From Verrucomicrobiota bacterium (lineage in GTDB: Bacteria; Verrucomicrobiota; Verrucomicrobiia; Limisphaerales; PALSA-1396): 50,428 bases of DNA. The stretch covers positions 1-50,428 of the forward strand of contig JACQFP010000010.1 in NCBI GenBank assembly GCA_016200005.1, in the 5' to 3' direction. Under the pieces are notes generated by a model. It did not search any database. It had not been told where the DNA came from and saw nothing but the letters and a program-made list of their open reading frames with translations. Numbering within the stretch: the first letter of the stretch is position 1; each line of letters opens with the position of its first letter. The position numbers and the translations under genes were made by a program. Below are positions 8,694-17,412 of the stretch, in pieces.

Positions 8694-9593
8694 CTACGGT
8701 GCCCAATCAAGCCCCTCTTGACCTCCATTGTACAGCAAGCTCACGGTGCCGCTGCCGATCGTGGTTTTGTAAATGGCTTTCGAGCCACTGACCTGGCTGT
8801 AAAAAGCCAACTCTCTGCCGTCGGGAGACCAGGTCGGAAAGCCGCTGTAGCTCTGAAGGGCCGTCACCGGCGTCCATCCGGTGCCGTCCGGATTGGCGAT
8901 GACGATTTCAAGATGACAGTTCGACGTGCTGCCGTAACACACCACTCCACCGAAAGCGATCTTGGTCCCGTCTGGACTCCAACTCGGAGCAATGCTCGAA
9001 TTCCCCGGAATTGTGATCTCCGACCCGGTGTTCAGGTCGAGAACTCTCACATACCCGCCGCCGTAATAGGCAATTTTGGTTCCATCCGGCGAAAACTTGG
9101 GCGCATAACAAGCCCCGGCCCGGAGCAGAATCGGCGTGCCGACCGCTCCGGAAGCAGGGTTGACGCTCACAAGCCACAGGCCACCTCCGACTGCACTGGT
9201 GCCCGTGAAAAGAATCATTGTGCCGTCTCGAGACCAATCATGTCCGCTGCCCTCCGCCGGTGCGACGGCAAATATCCGTCCGCCTTTGATTTCGCCTTTG
9301 GCTTCCATGACATAGATCGTGCTTTCAAGCGAGGTGGCACGATGGAAAGCAATGTATTTCTGGTCCGGGGACCACGCCGGGAAAGCGCCTTCCACACGGG
9401 TTAATTGCGCGACGCCCGAGCCGTCCGAATTTATCGAGAAAACTTGGGAAGAGGTTTGATGCGTCTTGCGGTCCGTGACCGGCGCGGAAAACGCGATGCG
9501 CGTTTGTGCTGTGGCGCGGTGGGTGATTGCAAACGTAACGAGCAGGGAAAGCACCGCTCCCAGTAGAGGGTTGATTTTGTTTTTGGTTTTCAT
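8694..9593 (-). CDS. Secreted TolB-like (PD40) beta-propeller protein
   Basis: A 299-residue protein with an N-terminal signal peptide (about residues 1-29, ending in ATAQ). It has at least five PD40/WD40-like blades with PAWSPD-KYIAF, HDWSRDGT, PKFSPDGTKIAYY, PSWSPDGTKIAF and PTWSPDGRELAFY motifs. The family includes the periplasmic TolB propeller, but the TolB N-terminal domain is missing, so this is not the Tol-Pal component. It lies 43 bp upstream of the RCC1 gene on the same strand and is likely co-transcribed with it. No Shine-Dalgarno sequence is obvious upstream of the ATG. Function unknown; ligand or protein binding is the safest inference. Confidence 0.85.
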   Translation of the reverse strand: MKTKNKINPLLGAVLSLLVTFAITHRATAQTRIAFSAPVTDRKTHQTSSQVFSINSDGSGVAQLTRVEGAFPAWSPDQKYIAFHRATSLESTIYVMEAKGEIKGGRIFAVAPAEGSGHDWSRDGTMILFTGTSAVGGGLWLVSVNPASGAVGTPILLRAGACYAPKFSPDGTKIAYYGGGYVRVLDLNTGSEITIPGNSSIAPSWSPDGTKIAFGGVVCYGSTSNCHLEIVIANPDGTGWTPVTALQSYSGFPTWSPDGRELAFYSQVSGSKAIYKTTIGSGTVSLLYNGGQEGLDWAP

Positions 9594-9699
9594 GATTCAA
9601 ATGGTTTTGGTTTTACAAGTTGTGCGGTCATTCACTCTCATAAGCGGAATTTCGGGGAAAAGCGGGCCACGGAAATGGAAGATTTTTTGGTGGGGTTTT

Positions 9700-9791
9700 A
9701 ACCACGGATGAACGCGGATGAACGCGGATACGAAGACGCGAAGTCGCACTCCACACTTTTTATCCGTGTGAATCCGTGTCTATCCGTGGTG
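9700..9791. repeat. Dispersed inverted repeat of the 'ACCACGGAT/ATCCGTGGT' type
   Basis: ACCACGGATGAACGCGGATG (9701-9720) and its continuation are matched in inverted orientation by TATCCGTG-GAATCCGTGTC-TATCCGTGGT (9761-9790). The two arms flank a roughly 40-base centre. This sequence type is a recurrent intergenic element in verrucomicrobial and planctomycete genomes. It lies between the sigma-factor and PD40 genes and may end or process the transcript. Confidence 0.7.
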
Positions 9792-9799
9792 TTTTCTCC

Positions 9800-10363
9800 C
9801 TACCGGTCCTGCTGCGCTTTGATTTCTTCGTGCAGCCAGGCGCGGGCGAAGGCCCAATGGCGCTTGGCCGTGCGCTCCGAAATTCCGAGCGCTCCGGCCG
9901 CCTGTTCGAGGGTCAGGCCCACGAAATACCGCAGCTTCACCAGTTCGGCTTTTTGCGGATCGAGCACGGCAAATTTTTCCAACGCCTCGTTCACCGCCAG
10001 CACCTTGTCGTCGGTTTCCATGACCGCCGAGGCGATCTCCGGCATTTCCACGCGCCGCTGACCGCCGCCGTGTCGTGCGGCGCGTTTGCGGCGGGCGTTG
10101 TCCACGAGAATCCGTCGCATCGCCTCGGCGGCAGCGTTGAAAAAGTGCGTGCGGTCATTCCACTTCCGTTTTCCGTCGCTGGTGAGTCGCAGCCACGCTT
10201 CGTGAACCAGCGCGGTCGCCTGAAGTGTCTGGCCTGGCGCTTCCGACGCCATTTTCGCCGCGGCGAGTCGCCGCAACTCCTCGTAAACGAGTGACAACAA
10301 TTCATCGGCAGCTTTCGCTTCACCGCGACTGATGGCTTCAAGGATTTGTGTAACTTCGCTCAT
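9800..10363 (-). CDS. ECF-type RNA polymerase sigma factor
   Basis: A 187-residue protein with sigma-70 regions 2 and 4. The N-terminal half has EELRRLAAAKM and ALVHEAWLRL, and region 2.3/2.4 has FFNAAAEAMRRILVDNAR. The C-terminal half has KLRYFVGLTLEQAAGALGISERTAKRHWAFARAWL, the -35-binding helix-turn-helix. These features match the ECF group widespread in Planctomycetes and Verrucomicrobia and often coupled to Ser/Thr kinases. No anti-sigma factor is adjacent. The TPR kinase lies just upstream on the same strand, separated by a 276-bp gap holding a dispersed repeat. I infer that the kinase is its signalling partner. Confidence 0.9.
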   Translation of the reverse strand: MSEVTQILEAISRGEAKAADELLSLVYEELRRLAAAKMASEAPGQTLQATALVHEAWLRLTSDGKRKWNDRTHFFNAAAEAMRRILVDNARRKRAARHGGGQRRVEMPEIASAVMETDDKVLAVNEALEKFAVLDPQKAELVKLRYFVGLTLEQAAGALGISERTAKRHWAFARAWLHEEIKAQQDR

Positions 10364-10488
10364 GGGCTTTGGTTGCTATGTCGCGCAGCGTTTGGAGTGC
10401 GCGGAAGCTCGGTCCCGCTTTTCTGCGCAAGACAAACAAAGCAAAAGCGCCGACAAGGTCTTAGCCGTAACTTTGCAAACAGAAACAA

Positions 10489-10603
10489 GGCTCGCCCTCA
10501 CCCTGACCCTCTCCCCCAGGAGAGGGCATCTCCTATGGACACGTTGGGAAAAGTTAATGGCCGGTGGGCCTTCTCCAGCGCTGGAAAAGATTCTCCCTCT
10601 GCC
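10489..10603. repeat. Dispersed 'GGCTCGCCCTCACCC...CCCTCTCCCCC' element
   Basis: The left end is GGCTCGCCCTCACCCTGACC followed by the hairpin CCCTCTCCCCC-AGGAGAGGG (10507-10526). About 60 bases later comes GATTCTCCCTCTGCC (10589-10603). The same left end and the GATTCTCCCTCT motif recur at 31545 and 31705. It separates the kinase and sigma-factor genes. Confidence 0.65.
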
Positions 10604-10639
10604 AATCGCATCGAGGTCGCGAGTCACGCCGTTCATGTG

Positions 10640-13600
10640 TTACTCTCGGAATGGAGTATTCGACTCGTACAGCTTCAGTCGCGTCGTGAGGTCGTTTTTC
10701 GTTTTCTCATCCTGACAAAGGCCGATGGCCTCCCGTTGAACGTCGGCTGCCTTTGCAAATTCGCCAGCCTCAGCGTAGGCAGCCGCCAGCGTGTCCAGAA
10801 ACTCCGGATCTTTCCGCTTTGTCCCCTCGACGGCCTGTTCCGCGTACGATAGGGCATTACTCCCGTTCCTGATTGCCGAATCTCTGCTCGTGGCTAAGAT
10901 CCAGGCGAGTTCATTCATTGACGCCAGTGTGTCCGAATGGTCCGGCCCCAGCCTGGCCTTCCGAAGTTTCACCGTCTCCTCGAAGAGCGGCAGGGCTTTG
11001 TCAAACTTGCCAGCCGCTCCGTAAGCGATCGCCAGGTCCGCCATCGCGCCCCACGTCTGCTGACTGTCCGGTCCATTTTTTGCTCGAACGAGTTCAAGCA
11101 TCTCCTCCCGGACCAGCACCGCCTGGTCGAACTTGCCGGCCGCCTTGTAGGCGACCGCCAGGTTCCACATCGCTTTCCAGGTTTCCGGATGATCCGCGCC
11201 CCGTTTGGTCTTTTGAAGATTTAGCGCCTCCTCCATCAGGGGCAGTGCCAATTCAGTTTTGCCACCGCGCCGATAAGCAATCGCGAGGTTGTTCATCGCT
11301 GGTACCAGCGTATCGGGGAGGTCGTAGGCCGTCTTGGTTCTCGTCAACTTGAGCGCTTCCTCGAGGAGCGGCAAAGCTTTATCGGTGTTACCGGCCTGGC
11401 TGTAAACGGTGCCGAGATTGGCCATCACGTTCAGCGTCAGTGGATGGTCCGGTGCCAGTTTGGTTTTTGTGAGTTTCAGTGTTTCCTCCAGGAGCGGGAC
11501 AGCTTGATCGAACTTGCGGGCTTCACCGTAAATGTTGCCCAGGACCATCATCGTGCCCAACGTCTCCGGATTATCCGGCCCCTGGCTGGCCTTTCGGAGT
11601 CTGAGCGCCTCCTCCGCGACCGAGATAGCTTTATCCAGCTTGCCAGCCGCTCGATAGGCTGACGCCAGATTTTCCATGGCGGTTGGGATGACGGGGTGGC
11701 CCGTTTCCAGAGTGGCTTTCAGCGGTTTCAGCGTTTCTTCCAGAAGCGACACCGCCTGGTCGACCTTGCCCAATTCCAGATACGACAGCGCGAGGTTGCA
11801 CGTGGCGACGAGCGTGAGCGAATCACCAGGCCCCAGTCTGGCTTTCGCCAGTTTGAGCATTTCCCCTCGAAGGGCCAGAGACTGATCGCGCTTGCCAACG
11901 GTTCTATAAAGATTGCCCAGGCTGTTCATGGACCGCAGGGTGTTCGTATGGTCCCGCCCCAGCGTGGTCTTCTGAAGTTTCAGCGTCTCCTCCAGCAGCG
12001 GCAGAGCTTGATCGAGTTTCCCCGCCGATTCGTAAGCGGTCGCAAGACTGTGCATTGAAGTCAGCGTGTCCCGGTGGTTCGGCCCCAGTTTTGCCCGGCG
12101 CAATTCCAAGGCCCGTTGGAGATGCGCTACGGCTCGCTCCGACTCGCCCACATCGGTCAATGCCACTCCGATCGTCCATTTGATGGCGGCTTCTTGCAGC
12201 GGCCGGTTTTTGAAACGATCGCTGATCCGCTCGGCAGCGCGGTCCAGCGCCTGGCGCACGGTGAGGTTGGGGTCCGGCGTGAAGTGCGCGTTCGCCTGGG
12301 AATAGCTGGAGGCCTGCCGCAACAAATCGTCCTGTAGAAAGTCATTTACGGCTTGGGCGATGGCCGCCTGCTCGGCAGCGCGGAAAAATGAAACCGTCGA
12401 GAGCGTTGTGCCAATCACGAGTGACGCCACGACTGCGCTGCCGGCTGCGAAGGCCAGCTTGTTCCGCCGCACCATTTTTTGAAGCCGGTAAAACCTGCTG
12501 GGCGGACAGGCCACGACCGGTTCGTCGTTCAGATGCCGCTGAATGTCCATCGCCAGGCCGTTGGCAGTCTCATAGCGGCGGGCGCGGTCTTTCTCCAGCG
12601 CCTTCATCACGATCCAGTCGAGATCGCCGCGGAGTTCACTCGCGAGCTTCGGCGCCTCAATCCCGCGGCGTTGCGCCGTAGTGCTCAGTTCGTTTTGCGC
12701 CAGCGTGCTGACGCGAGTCGAGGGACGAGGCGGTTCCGTTTCGCGAATCGTGCGGCGCATTTCGTCGAGACCAATTGCAAGCAGTTCCTTCGCATCAAAC
12801 GGAGTTCTGCCCGTGAGCATTTCGTAGAGCAGCACGCCCAGCGCGTAAATGTCACTGCGCGTGTCAATGTCCAGACTGGTCAAGACCGCTTGCTCGGGGC
12901 TCATATAGGCCGGCGTGCCGATGAATTGCTCGAAGGCGGTGAAGACGGTTTTGTTCGTGAGCTTGAGGCCGCCGGTGGCCTTGGCGATGCCGAAGTCAAT
13001 CACCTTGGGCACGGGCACGCCGTCGTTGATCGTGACGAGGATGTTCGAGGGTTTGATGTCGCGGTGAATGATACCCTTCTGGTGCGCATGTTGAATGGCC
13101 TGGCAAACCTGGATGAACAAATCGAGCCGGGCGTGGGTCGAGAGCCGGGCTTCGTCACAATACTCAGTGATCTTGAGGCCGCGCACGAGTTCCATGACGA
13201 AGTAGGGCCGGCCCGTTTCGGTGGCGCCCGCGTCCAGCACCTTGGCGATGTTCGGATGGTCCATCAACGCGAGGGCCTGCCGCTCGGCCTCGAAGCGGGC
13301 GATGACGGATTTGGTGTCCAAGCCCAGTTTGATGACCTTGAGCGCGACGCGACGGCTCACCGGTTCTTCCTGCTCGGCCATATAGACCACGCCGCAGCCG
13401 CCCTCGCCGATTTGCTGGAGCAGCTTGTAGCGGCCAATCCGATCGCCGGCCTTTTCAAAGGGCAGGGCGTTCATTGTTTTCGCCGCCGCGGGATCCATCG
13501 GTGAGTCCAGAAACTCACACTTGGACTCGCACGCATTGAGCAGCGACTCCATGCGCTGGCGGAGCGCGGCGTCGCCGCCACAGGCGTGATCGAGATGCGC

Positions 13601-13690
13601 CGCGCGCTGCCCGGCTGGCAGTTCCATCGCCGCATCAAAGATGGCGGCTTCCCGTTGGTGCGATTCGCTCATGGGATGACGGTTCTGCAT
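10640..13690 (-). CDS. Transmembrane Ser/Thr protein kinase with TPR sensor region
   Basis: A 1016-residue protein; a second Met seven codons in (13672) is an equally good start. The kinase domain spans about residues 86-385 with glycine loop IGEGGCGVVY, catalytic Lys118 in VALKVI, HRDIKPSN (Asp211), DFG at 232-234 and the APE-like MSPEQ. All key residues are present, so it should be active. One membrane helix lies at about 412-435. The outer part holds about ten TPR units with a 42-residue period (G-LDQALPLLEETLKL-K---GPDHP-TL). The N-terminal 80 residues match the LPAGQRAAHLDHAC motif typical of planctomycete/verrucomicrobial kinases. The partner is probably the downstream ECF sigma factor. 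The signal sensed is unknown. Confidence 0.92.
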   Translation of the reverse strand: MQNRHPMSESHQREAAIFDAAMELPAGQRAAHLDHACGGDAALRQRMESLLNACESKCEFLDSPMDPAAAKTMNALPFEKAGDRIGRYKLLQQIGEGGCGVVYMAEQEEPVSRRVALKVIKLGLDTKSVIARFEAERQALALMDHPNIAKVLDAGATETGRPYFVMELVRGLKITEYCDEARLSTHARLDLFIQVCQAIQHAHQKGIIHRDIKPSNILVTINDGVPVPKVIDFGIAKATGGLKLTNKTVFTAFEQFIGTPAYMSPEQAVLTSLDIDTRSDIYALGVLLYEMLTGRTPFDAKELLAIGLDEMRRTIRETEPPRPSTRVSTLAQNELSTTAQRRGIEAPKLASELRGDLDWIVMKALEKDRARRYETANGLAMDIQRHLNDEPVVACPPSRFYRLQKMVRRNKLAFAAGSAVVASLVIGTTLSTVSFFRAAEQAAIAQAVNDFLQDDLLRQASSYSQANAHFTPDPNLTVRQALDRAAERISDRFKNRPLQEAAIKWTIGVALTDVGESERAVAHLQRALELRRAKLGPNHRDTLTSMHSLATAYESAGKLDQALPLLEETLKLQKTTLGRDHTNTLRSMNSLGNLYRTVGKRDQSLALRGEMLKLAKARLGPGDSLTLVATCNLALSYLELGKVDQAVSLLEETLKPLKATLETGHPVIPTAMENLASAYRAAGKLDKAISVAEEALRLRKASQGPDNPETLGTMMVLGNIYGEARKFDQAVPLLEETLKLTKTKLAPDHPLTLNVMANLGTVYSQAGNTDKALPLLEEALKLTRTKTAYDLPDTLVPAMNNLAIAYRRGGKTELALPLMEEALNLQKTKRGADHPETWKAMWNLAVAYKAAGKFDQAVLVREEMLELVRAKNGPDSQQTWGAMADLAIAYGAAGKFDKALPLFEETVKLRKARLGPDHSDTLASMNELAWILATSRDSAIRNGSNALSYAEQAVEGTKRKDPEFLDTLAAAYAEAGEFAKAADVQREAIGLCQDEKTKNDLTTRLKLYESNTPFRE

Positions 13691-13870
13691 TTACCACATA
13701 AAGCGAGATTCGGAAAGAAAAAGGGCCACCGTTGCGAAAAGATCGGACCGCCTGGTTGCGTTAAGTTTTGGCGCACGGACTTTTTGCCAATTAGCGCACA
13801 GATTCCTACACCAGCAGTTTGACTGAAACCAACACCTCGTACAAGAGCCGACGCACTACCGCTTTGGTGG

Positions 13871-15880
13871 TTAATTCTCCACTTCCAGGCAATCAACCGG
13901 CAGGAGGCCCGCTTTGGCGCGCATGACGATTGCGTGGAAACCATCGCGCAGAGTTGCGCTTGTCCAGACGACCTGCGAGGTCGCCGGTTGCTCCGCGTGC
14001 AAGTCGATCTCTCCAGCCGAGTGGGCATCCACCAGGACTTCAACCCGTCCGAACTCTGGACCGCGCGGACTCCACAGCGCCATCCTACGACCGACGACGT
14101 TCCATTTGACGCGCGCGTTTTCACGACGCGACAGCACTCCAACTCCGTGCCGAAATGCGGACTCGCGCCGCTCCTGCCAATTCGCTTGATTCTCACCCGC
14201 GCCCAGCAACGCCTCGGTGTAGAGATAATAAAGCTTGGCCGACGTCGGTTGTCCCGAAACACGAAATTGTTCGACGGATAAATGGCTGTGCGGTTCCACC
14301 ATCAGACCGAGCGCGCCGGGAGCGGGCTCATCCTCCAACACGCGATTCCGTTCCTCCCACAAAATCCGATCGTTGGCCAGCAGCCGCGTATCGCCGTTCG
14401 CCCGATGTTCCAAGGTGAAATTCCACAATGAAGAATTGGTCACCCGACCCGAAGCCAGCGTCGTTTCTTCTCCCGGTTTGTTAACCATGACAATCCGCCA
14501 ACCATCCGGCGCGAGTTCAACACCGCGATAGTGTGAGCGCATTAAGGGATGAAGCGTCGCGTCGGATTGCGGGACATTCGGCCCCAGGACACCGCGGTAA
14601 TCCCAGAAAAGCCGAGCCACTCCGCGCACCTGCATCGTGGCGTCCAGTTTGAAATCACCGTATTCGCGCCGCAAGCAGGTGAAACTTGGCCCCTCATGCC
14701 CGGTCAGAACAAAGCCACGTTTGCGTAATGGCTGTTTCCACGGACGGCGGGCGAGATTGACGGTGCCGAGACCTTTTGCATCGCGGCTGTTGAACATGAC
14801 TTGAAATGTTCCGCTCGCGTCCACCCAGCCGGAGAAAGTTTGTCCCCAGATACCAAAGAACTCGTTCTCCACATCCTCCGCGTGCCAGACCGAACCGTGC
14901 CGGAAAATCTCCCATGCGTCCGGCTCCGTGGCGCGCTCCAATGGCACGCGGAAAATCACATTGAAATTGCGGTTGAGCGCCACCGATGTCGCCGGCGCAT
15001 ACAAGTAACCGTCGTGCGTGAATGCCGGGAAAAACTCCATCAACGGTGGATGGTATTCATCCCTTTCGACATTGCGGACGAGTTGCCGTTCCGAGTACGG
15101 GCCGTCCGGTTTCGGTGACGTCATCGTGAACAAGACCCAACTGTTCGGAGCGCTGTCCATCATCCCGGCAATCAGCCAATCGGCCTTTCGCCGAACCAAC
15201 GTCGCGGCGTAGGTTCGCTGGTATTTTCCGAGCAACGGCGTCAGCGTGGTGTTGCGGGTGATGGGTTGCGTCGCGCGATGGAACGGGCCTTCCGGTTTTT
15301 CAGCCCAGGCATAGGCGAGGCCGCCTTCCTGGTTGAAGTTCAGCTCGCCCCAGTCGTAAATCATGTGATAACGCCCCTCGGCGAAGACGACACTCACGTC
15401 CGGTGTGTGGCCGTTCTTGTCGAAAAGTTTTGCGTCGCCCTGGAGCACCGGGCCAAGATTTTGCCAGCGCCGGCCGCGATCCGTGGAGCGATGCAGCAGA
15501 CAACGACTCGCGCAAGCGCCGTAACCCCGGCAATAGTCGCCGACATAGACATACCAGTTCCCGCTGACCGGATCGGCGAAAAAGAAACCGTTCACCGGCC
15601 ACTCGAAAGGCGGCGAGCCGCGATGGATTGGATTGCCCGACGCGCGCTTGAAGGAATCGAACGAAGGATCGCCAAAAACCGGATGTCGCAACCACAAATC
15701 AACATGGCGCGATTCGGCGTAATCCAAATCGGTCACCCGACTCAAAGAGTCCCTTCGATCAAGACCCGGTTGCGGCGAGTTCGGCGCCACCGTCGTGTGC
15801 CGGACGCATCCGCAAAGACCCAACACGATTAGCGAAAGCAACGTGAGGAATGTTTTCATCAATGCGGATCGGCAATTCAT
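13871..15880 (-). CDS. Lipoprotein with GH43/GH32-like five-bladed propeller and C-terminal beta-sandwich modules
   Basis: 669 residues, or 662 if it starts at the Met at 15859, which opens directly into MKTFLTLLSLIVLGLCGC, a lipoprotein-type signal. Residues about 60-400 resemble the propeller of GH43/GH32-type enzymes (WPVNGFFFADP, GNWYVYVGDY, YHMIYDW, GPFHRATQ). Residues about 400-530 look like a concanavalin-type module. The last 130 residues resemble a beta-galactosidase-type accessory beta-sandwich (VEVLVDAHSAGEIDLH). An outer-membrane-anchored glycan-active enzyme is likely. The exact GH family and catalytic acids cannot be fixed by eye. It is divergent from the sialidase-like gene starting at 16042. 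Confidence 0.7.
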   Translation of the reverse strand: MNCRSALMKTFLTLLSLIVLGLCGCVRHTTVAPNSPQPGLDRRDSLSRVTDLDYAESRHVDLWLRHPVFGDPSFDSFKRASGNPIHRGSPPFEWPVNGFFFADPVSGNWYVYVGDYCRGYGACASRCLLHRSTDRGRRWQNLGPVLQGDAKLFDKNGHTPDVSVVFAEGRYHMIYDWGELNFNQEGGLAYAWAEKPEGPFHRATQPITRNTTLTPLLGKYQRTYAATLVRRKADWLIAGMMDSAPNSWVLFTMTSPKPDGPYSERQLVRNVERDEYHPPLMEFFPAFTHDGYLYAPATSVALNRNFNVIFRVPLERATEPDAWEIFRHGSVWHAEDVENEFFGIWGQTFSGWVDASGTFQVMFNSRDAKGLGTVNLARRPWKQPLRKRGFVLTGHEGPSFTCLRREYGDFKLDATMQVRGVARLFWDYRGVLGPNVPQSDATLHPLMRSHYRGVELAPDGWRIVMVNKPGEETTLASGRVTNSSLWNFTLEHRANGDTRLLANDRILWEERNRVLEDEPAPGALGLMVEPHSHLSVEQFRVSGQPTSAKLYYLYTEALLGAGENQANWQERRESAFRHGVGVLSRRENARVKWNVVGRRMALWSPRGPEFGRVEVLVDAHSAGEIDLHAEQPATSQVVWTSATLRDGFHAIVMRAKAGLLPVDCLEVEN

Positions 15881-16041
15881 TTAAACGCGTCCCAACTGAA
15901 TTCGGGAAGAAACGATAGCCAATGCTTGCTACGCAAGGCGAGGGCAAGTTTCGCGGACGCTACTTGCGATATTTGATTTCCCCTCTATTATTTCGGCATT
16001 CCACTGCCTGAACATGGACAGAATGCAGCAGATAAATCATC

Positions 16042-17244
16042 ATGAACTCGACCAAACAATTTAGACACACGGTCCCTTTTTTTGCCTTTGTTGCGCTTTG
16101 CGCCCTAGACGGAGTGCTGAAGGCAGCGGAAACGAACAAACCGGAAGACGCGAAACCGCCGGGAATCGTTATCGATCACCGGGCTGCCAGCACGCGGCAA
16201 TACGTCGGCTCGCCGAGTATCGCTGTCCTGCCGGGCGGCGACTACGTGGCGTCGCATGATTGGTTCGGGCCGGGCAGCACGCAAAATCGCACCGTGGTCT
16301 TCGCGTCCAGCGACAAAGGACAGACGTGGAAACAGTTGACGGAGATCGAAGGGCAATGGTGGTCCACGCTATTCTTTCACCGTGGTGCGCTTTATATCAT
16401 GGGCACGAGCCGTGACGGCGGGTACGCGGTCATCCGCCGCTCCACAGATGGCGGGAAGAACTGGACGACACCGCGCGACGCCAACTCCGGTCTGCTGCTT
16501 GGCGACGGCAAGTATCATTGCGCGCCAGTGCCGGTGGTCATCCACAATAGCCGACTCTGGCGCGCGATGGAGAACGTTTCTGGTCCGGGAGGCTGGGGTC
16601 GTGACTTCCGCGCGTTCATGATGTCGGCGCCGGTGGACGCCGATCTCCTTAACGCCACGAACTGGACGAGCAGCAATTATCTCGAAGGCAATGCGGAATG
16701 GCTCGACGGACATTTCGGCGGCTGGCTCGAAGGCAACGCGGTGGTGACGCCAGACGGACAGATTGTGGACGTGTTGCGCGTGGATTATCGGCTGGGCGCG
16801 GAAAAGGCGGCGATCATTTCCATCAGCGCGGATGGCAAACGTGCGACGTTCGATCCCAAGACCGGCTTCATTGATTTTCCCGGCGGCTGCAAGAAATTCA
16901 CCATTCGCTACGATCCGCAGAGTAAACACTATTGGTCGCTGGCGAACTACGTTCCCGATTCCCAGCGCAACCAGAATCCGGAGCGGACGCGCAACACGCT
17001 TGCATTGATCAATTCGCCCGATTTGAAAACCTGGAGCGTACGAAGCATCATCCTCCAGCATCCGGACAGCGTGAAGCATGGTTTTCAATACGTGGACTGG
17101 CTGTTTGAGGGCGACGACATCATTGCCGCTGTACGCACAGCCTTCGACGACGGTCTCGGCGGCGCACACAATCAGCACGACGCGAATTATCTGACGTTTC
17201 ATCGCATCAAGGATTTTTGCCATGCGTCGGATGGAAGAAATTGA
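16042..17244 (+). CDS. Secreted sialidase-like (BNR/Asp-box) propeller protein
   Basis: A 400-residue protein with a signal peptide (to about residue 29, ALDGVLKAA). It carries Asp-box motifs SSDKGQTW and STDGGKNW and the start typical of the bacterial exo-alpha-sialidase-like family (GSPSIAVLPGGDYVASHD). Members of this family are common in Planctomycetes and Verrucomicrobia, and most have no tested activity. The FRIP motif of true sialidases is not evident, so activity on sialic acid is uncertain. It is divergent from the GH43-like lipoprotein, with about 160 bp between the two starts, suggesting a shared regulatory region. It is followed on the same strand by two dehydrogenase genes. Confidence 0.78.
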   Translation: MNSTKQFRHTVPFFAFVALCALDGVLKAAETNKPEDAKPPGIVIDHRAASTRQYVGSPSIAVLPGGDYVASHDWFGPGSTQNRTVVFASSDKGQTWKQLTEIEGQWWSTLFFHRGALYIMGTSRDGGYAVIRRSTDGGKNWTTPRDANSGLLLGDGKYHCAPVPVVIHNSRLWRAMENVSGPGGWGRDFRAFMMSAPVDADLLNATNWTSSNYLEGNAEWLDGHFGGWLEGNAVVTPDGQIVDVLRVDYRLGAEKAAIISISADGKRATFDPKTGFIDFPGGCKKFTIRYDPQSKHYWSLANYVPDSQRNQNPERTRNTLALINSPDLKTWSVRSIILQHPDSVKHGFQYVDWLFEGDDIIAAVRTAFDDGLGGAHNQHDANYLTFHRIKDFCHASDGRN

Positions 17245-17412
17245 GCTACGAGAACGAGATCAGGTTTAAGGTGTGAGAGGCTTCAACCCGAGAACTTTTG
17301 CGGACCGCGTGAAAGCTGGTTGCCCCGCCGAACAACGACACCGAGAGCTGGACCTTCCGATGTTTCGCACCGGACACTTGCGCCATTCAGCGCGGTCGCT
17401 ACACTTTGCTCA

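Noticed and set aside
10332-10852. Plus-strand frames between sigma factor and kinase genes
   Set aside because: They cover a dispersed repeat and the antisense of the kinase 3' end; no domain or start signal.
12479-13504. Plus-strand frame of 341 codons
   Set aside because: Shadow of the Ser/Thr kinase domain on the opposite strand.
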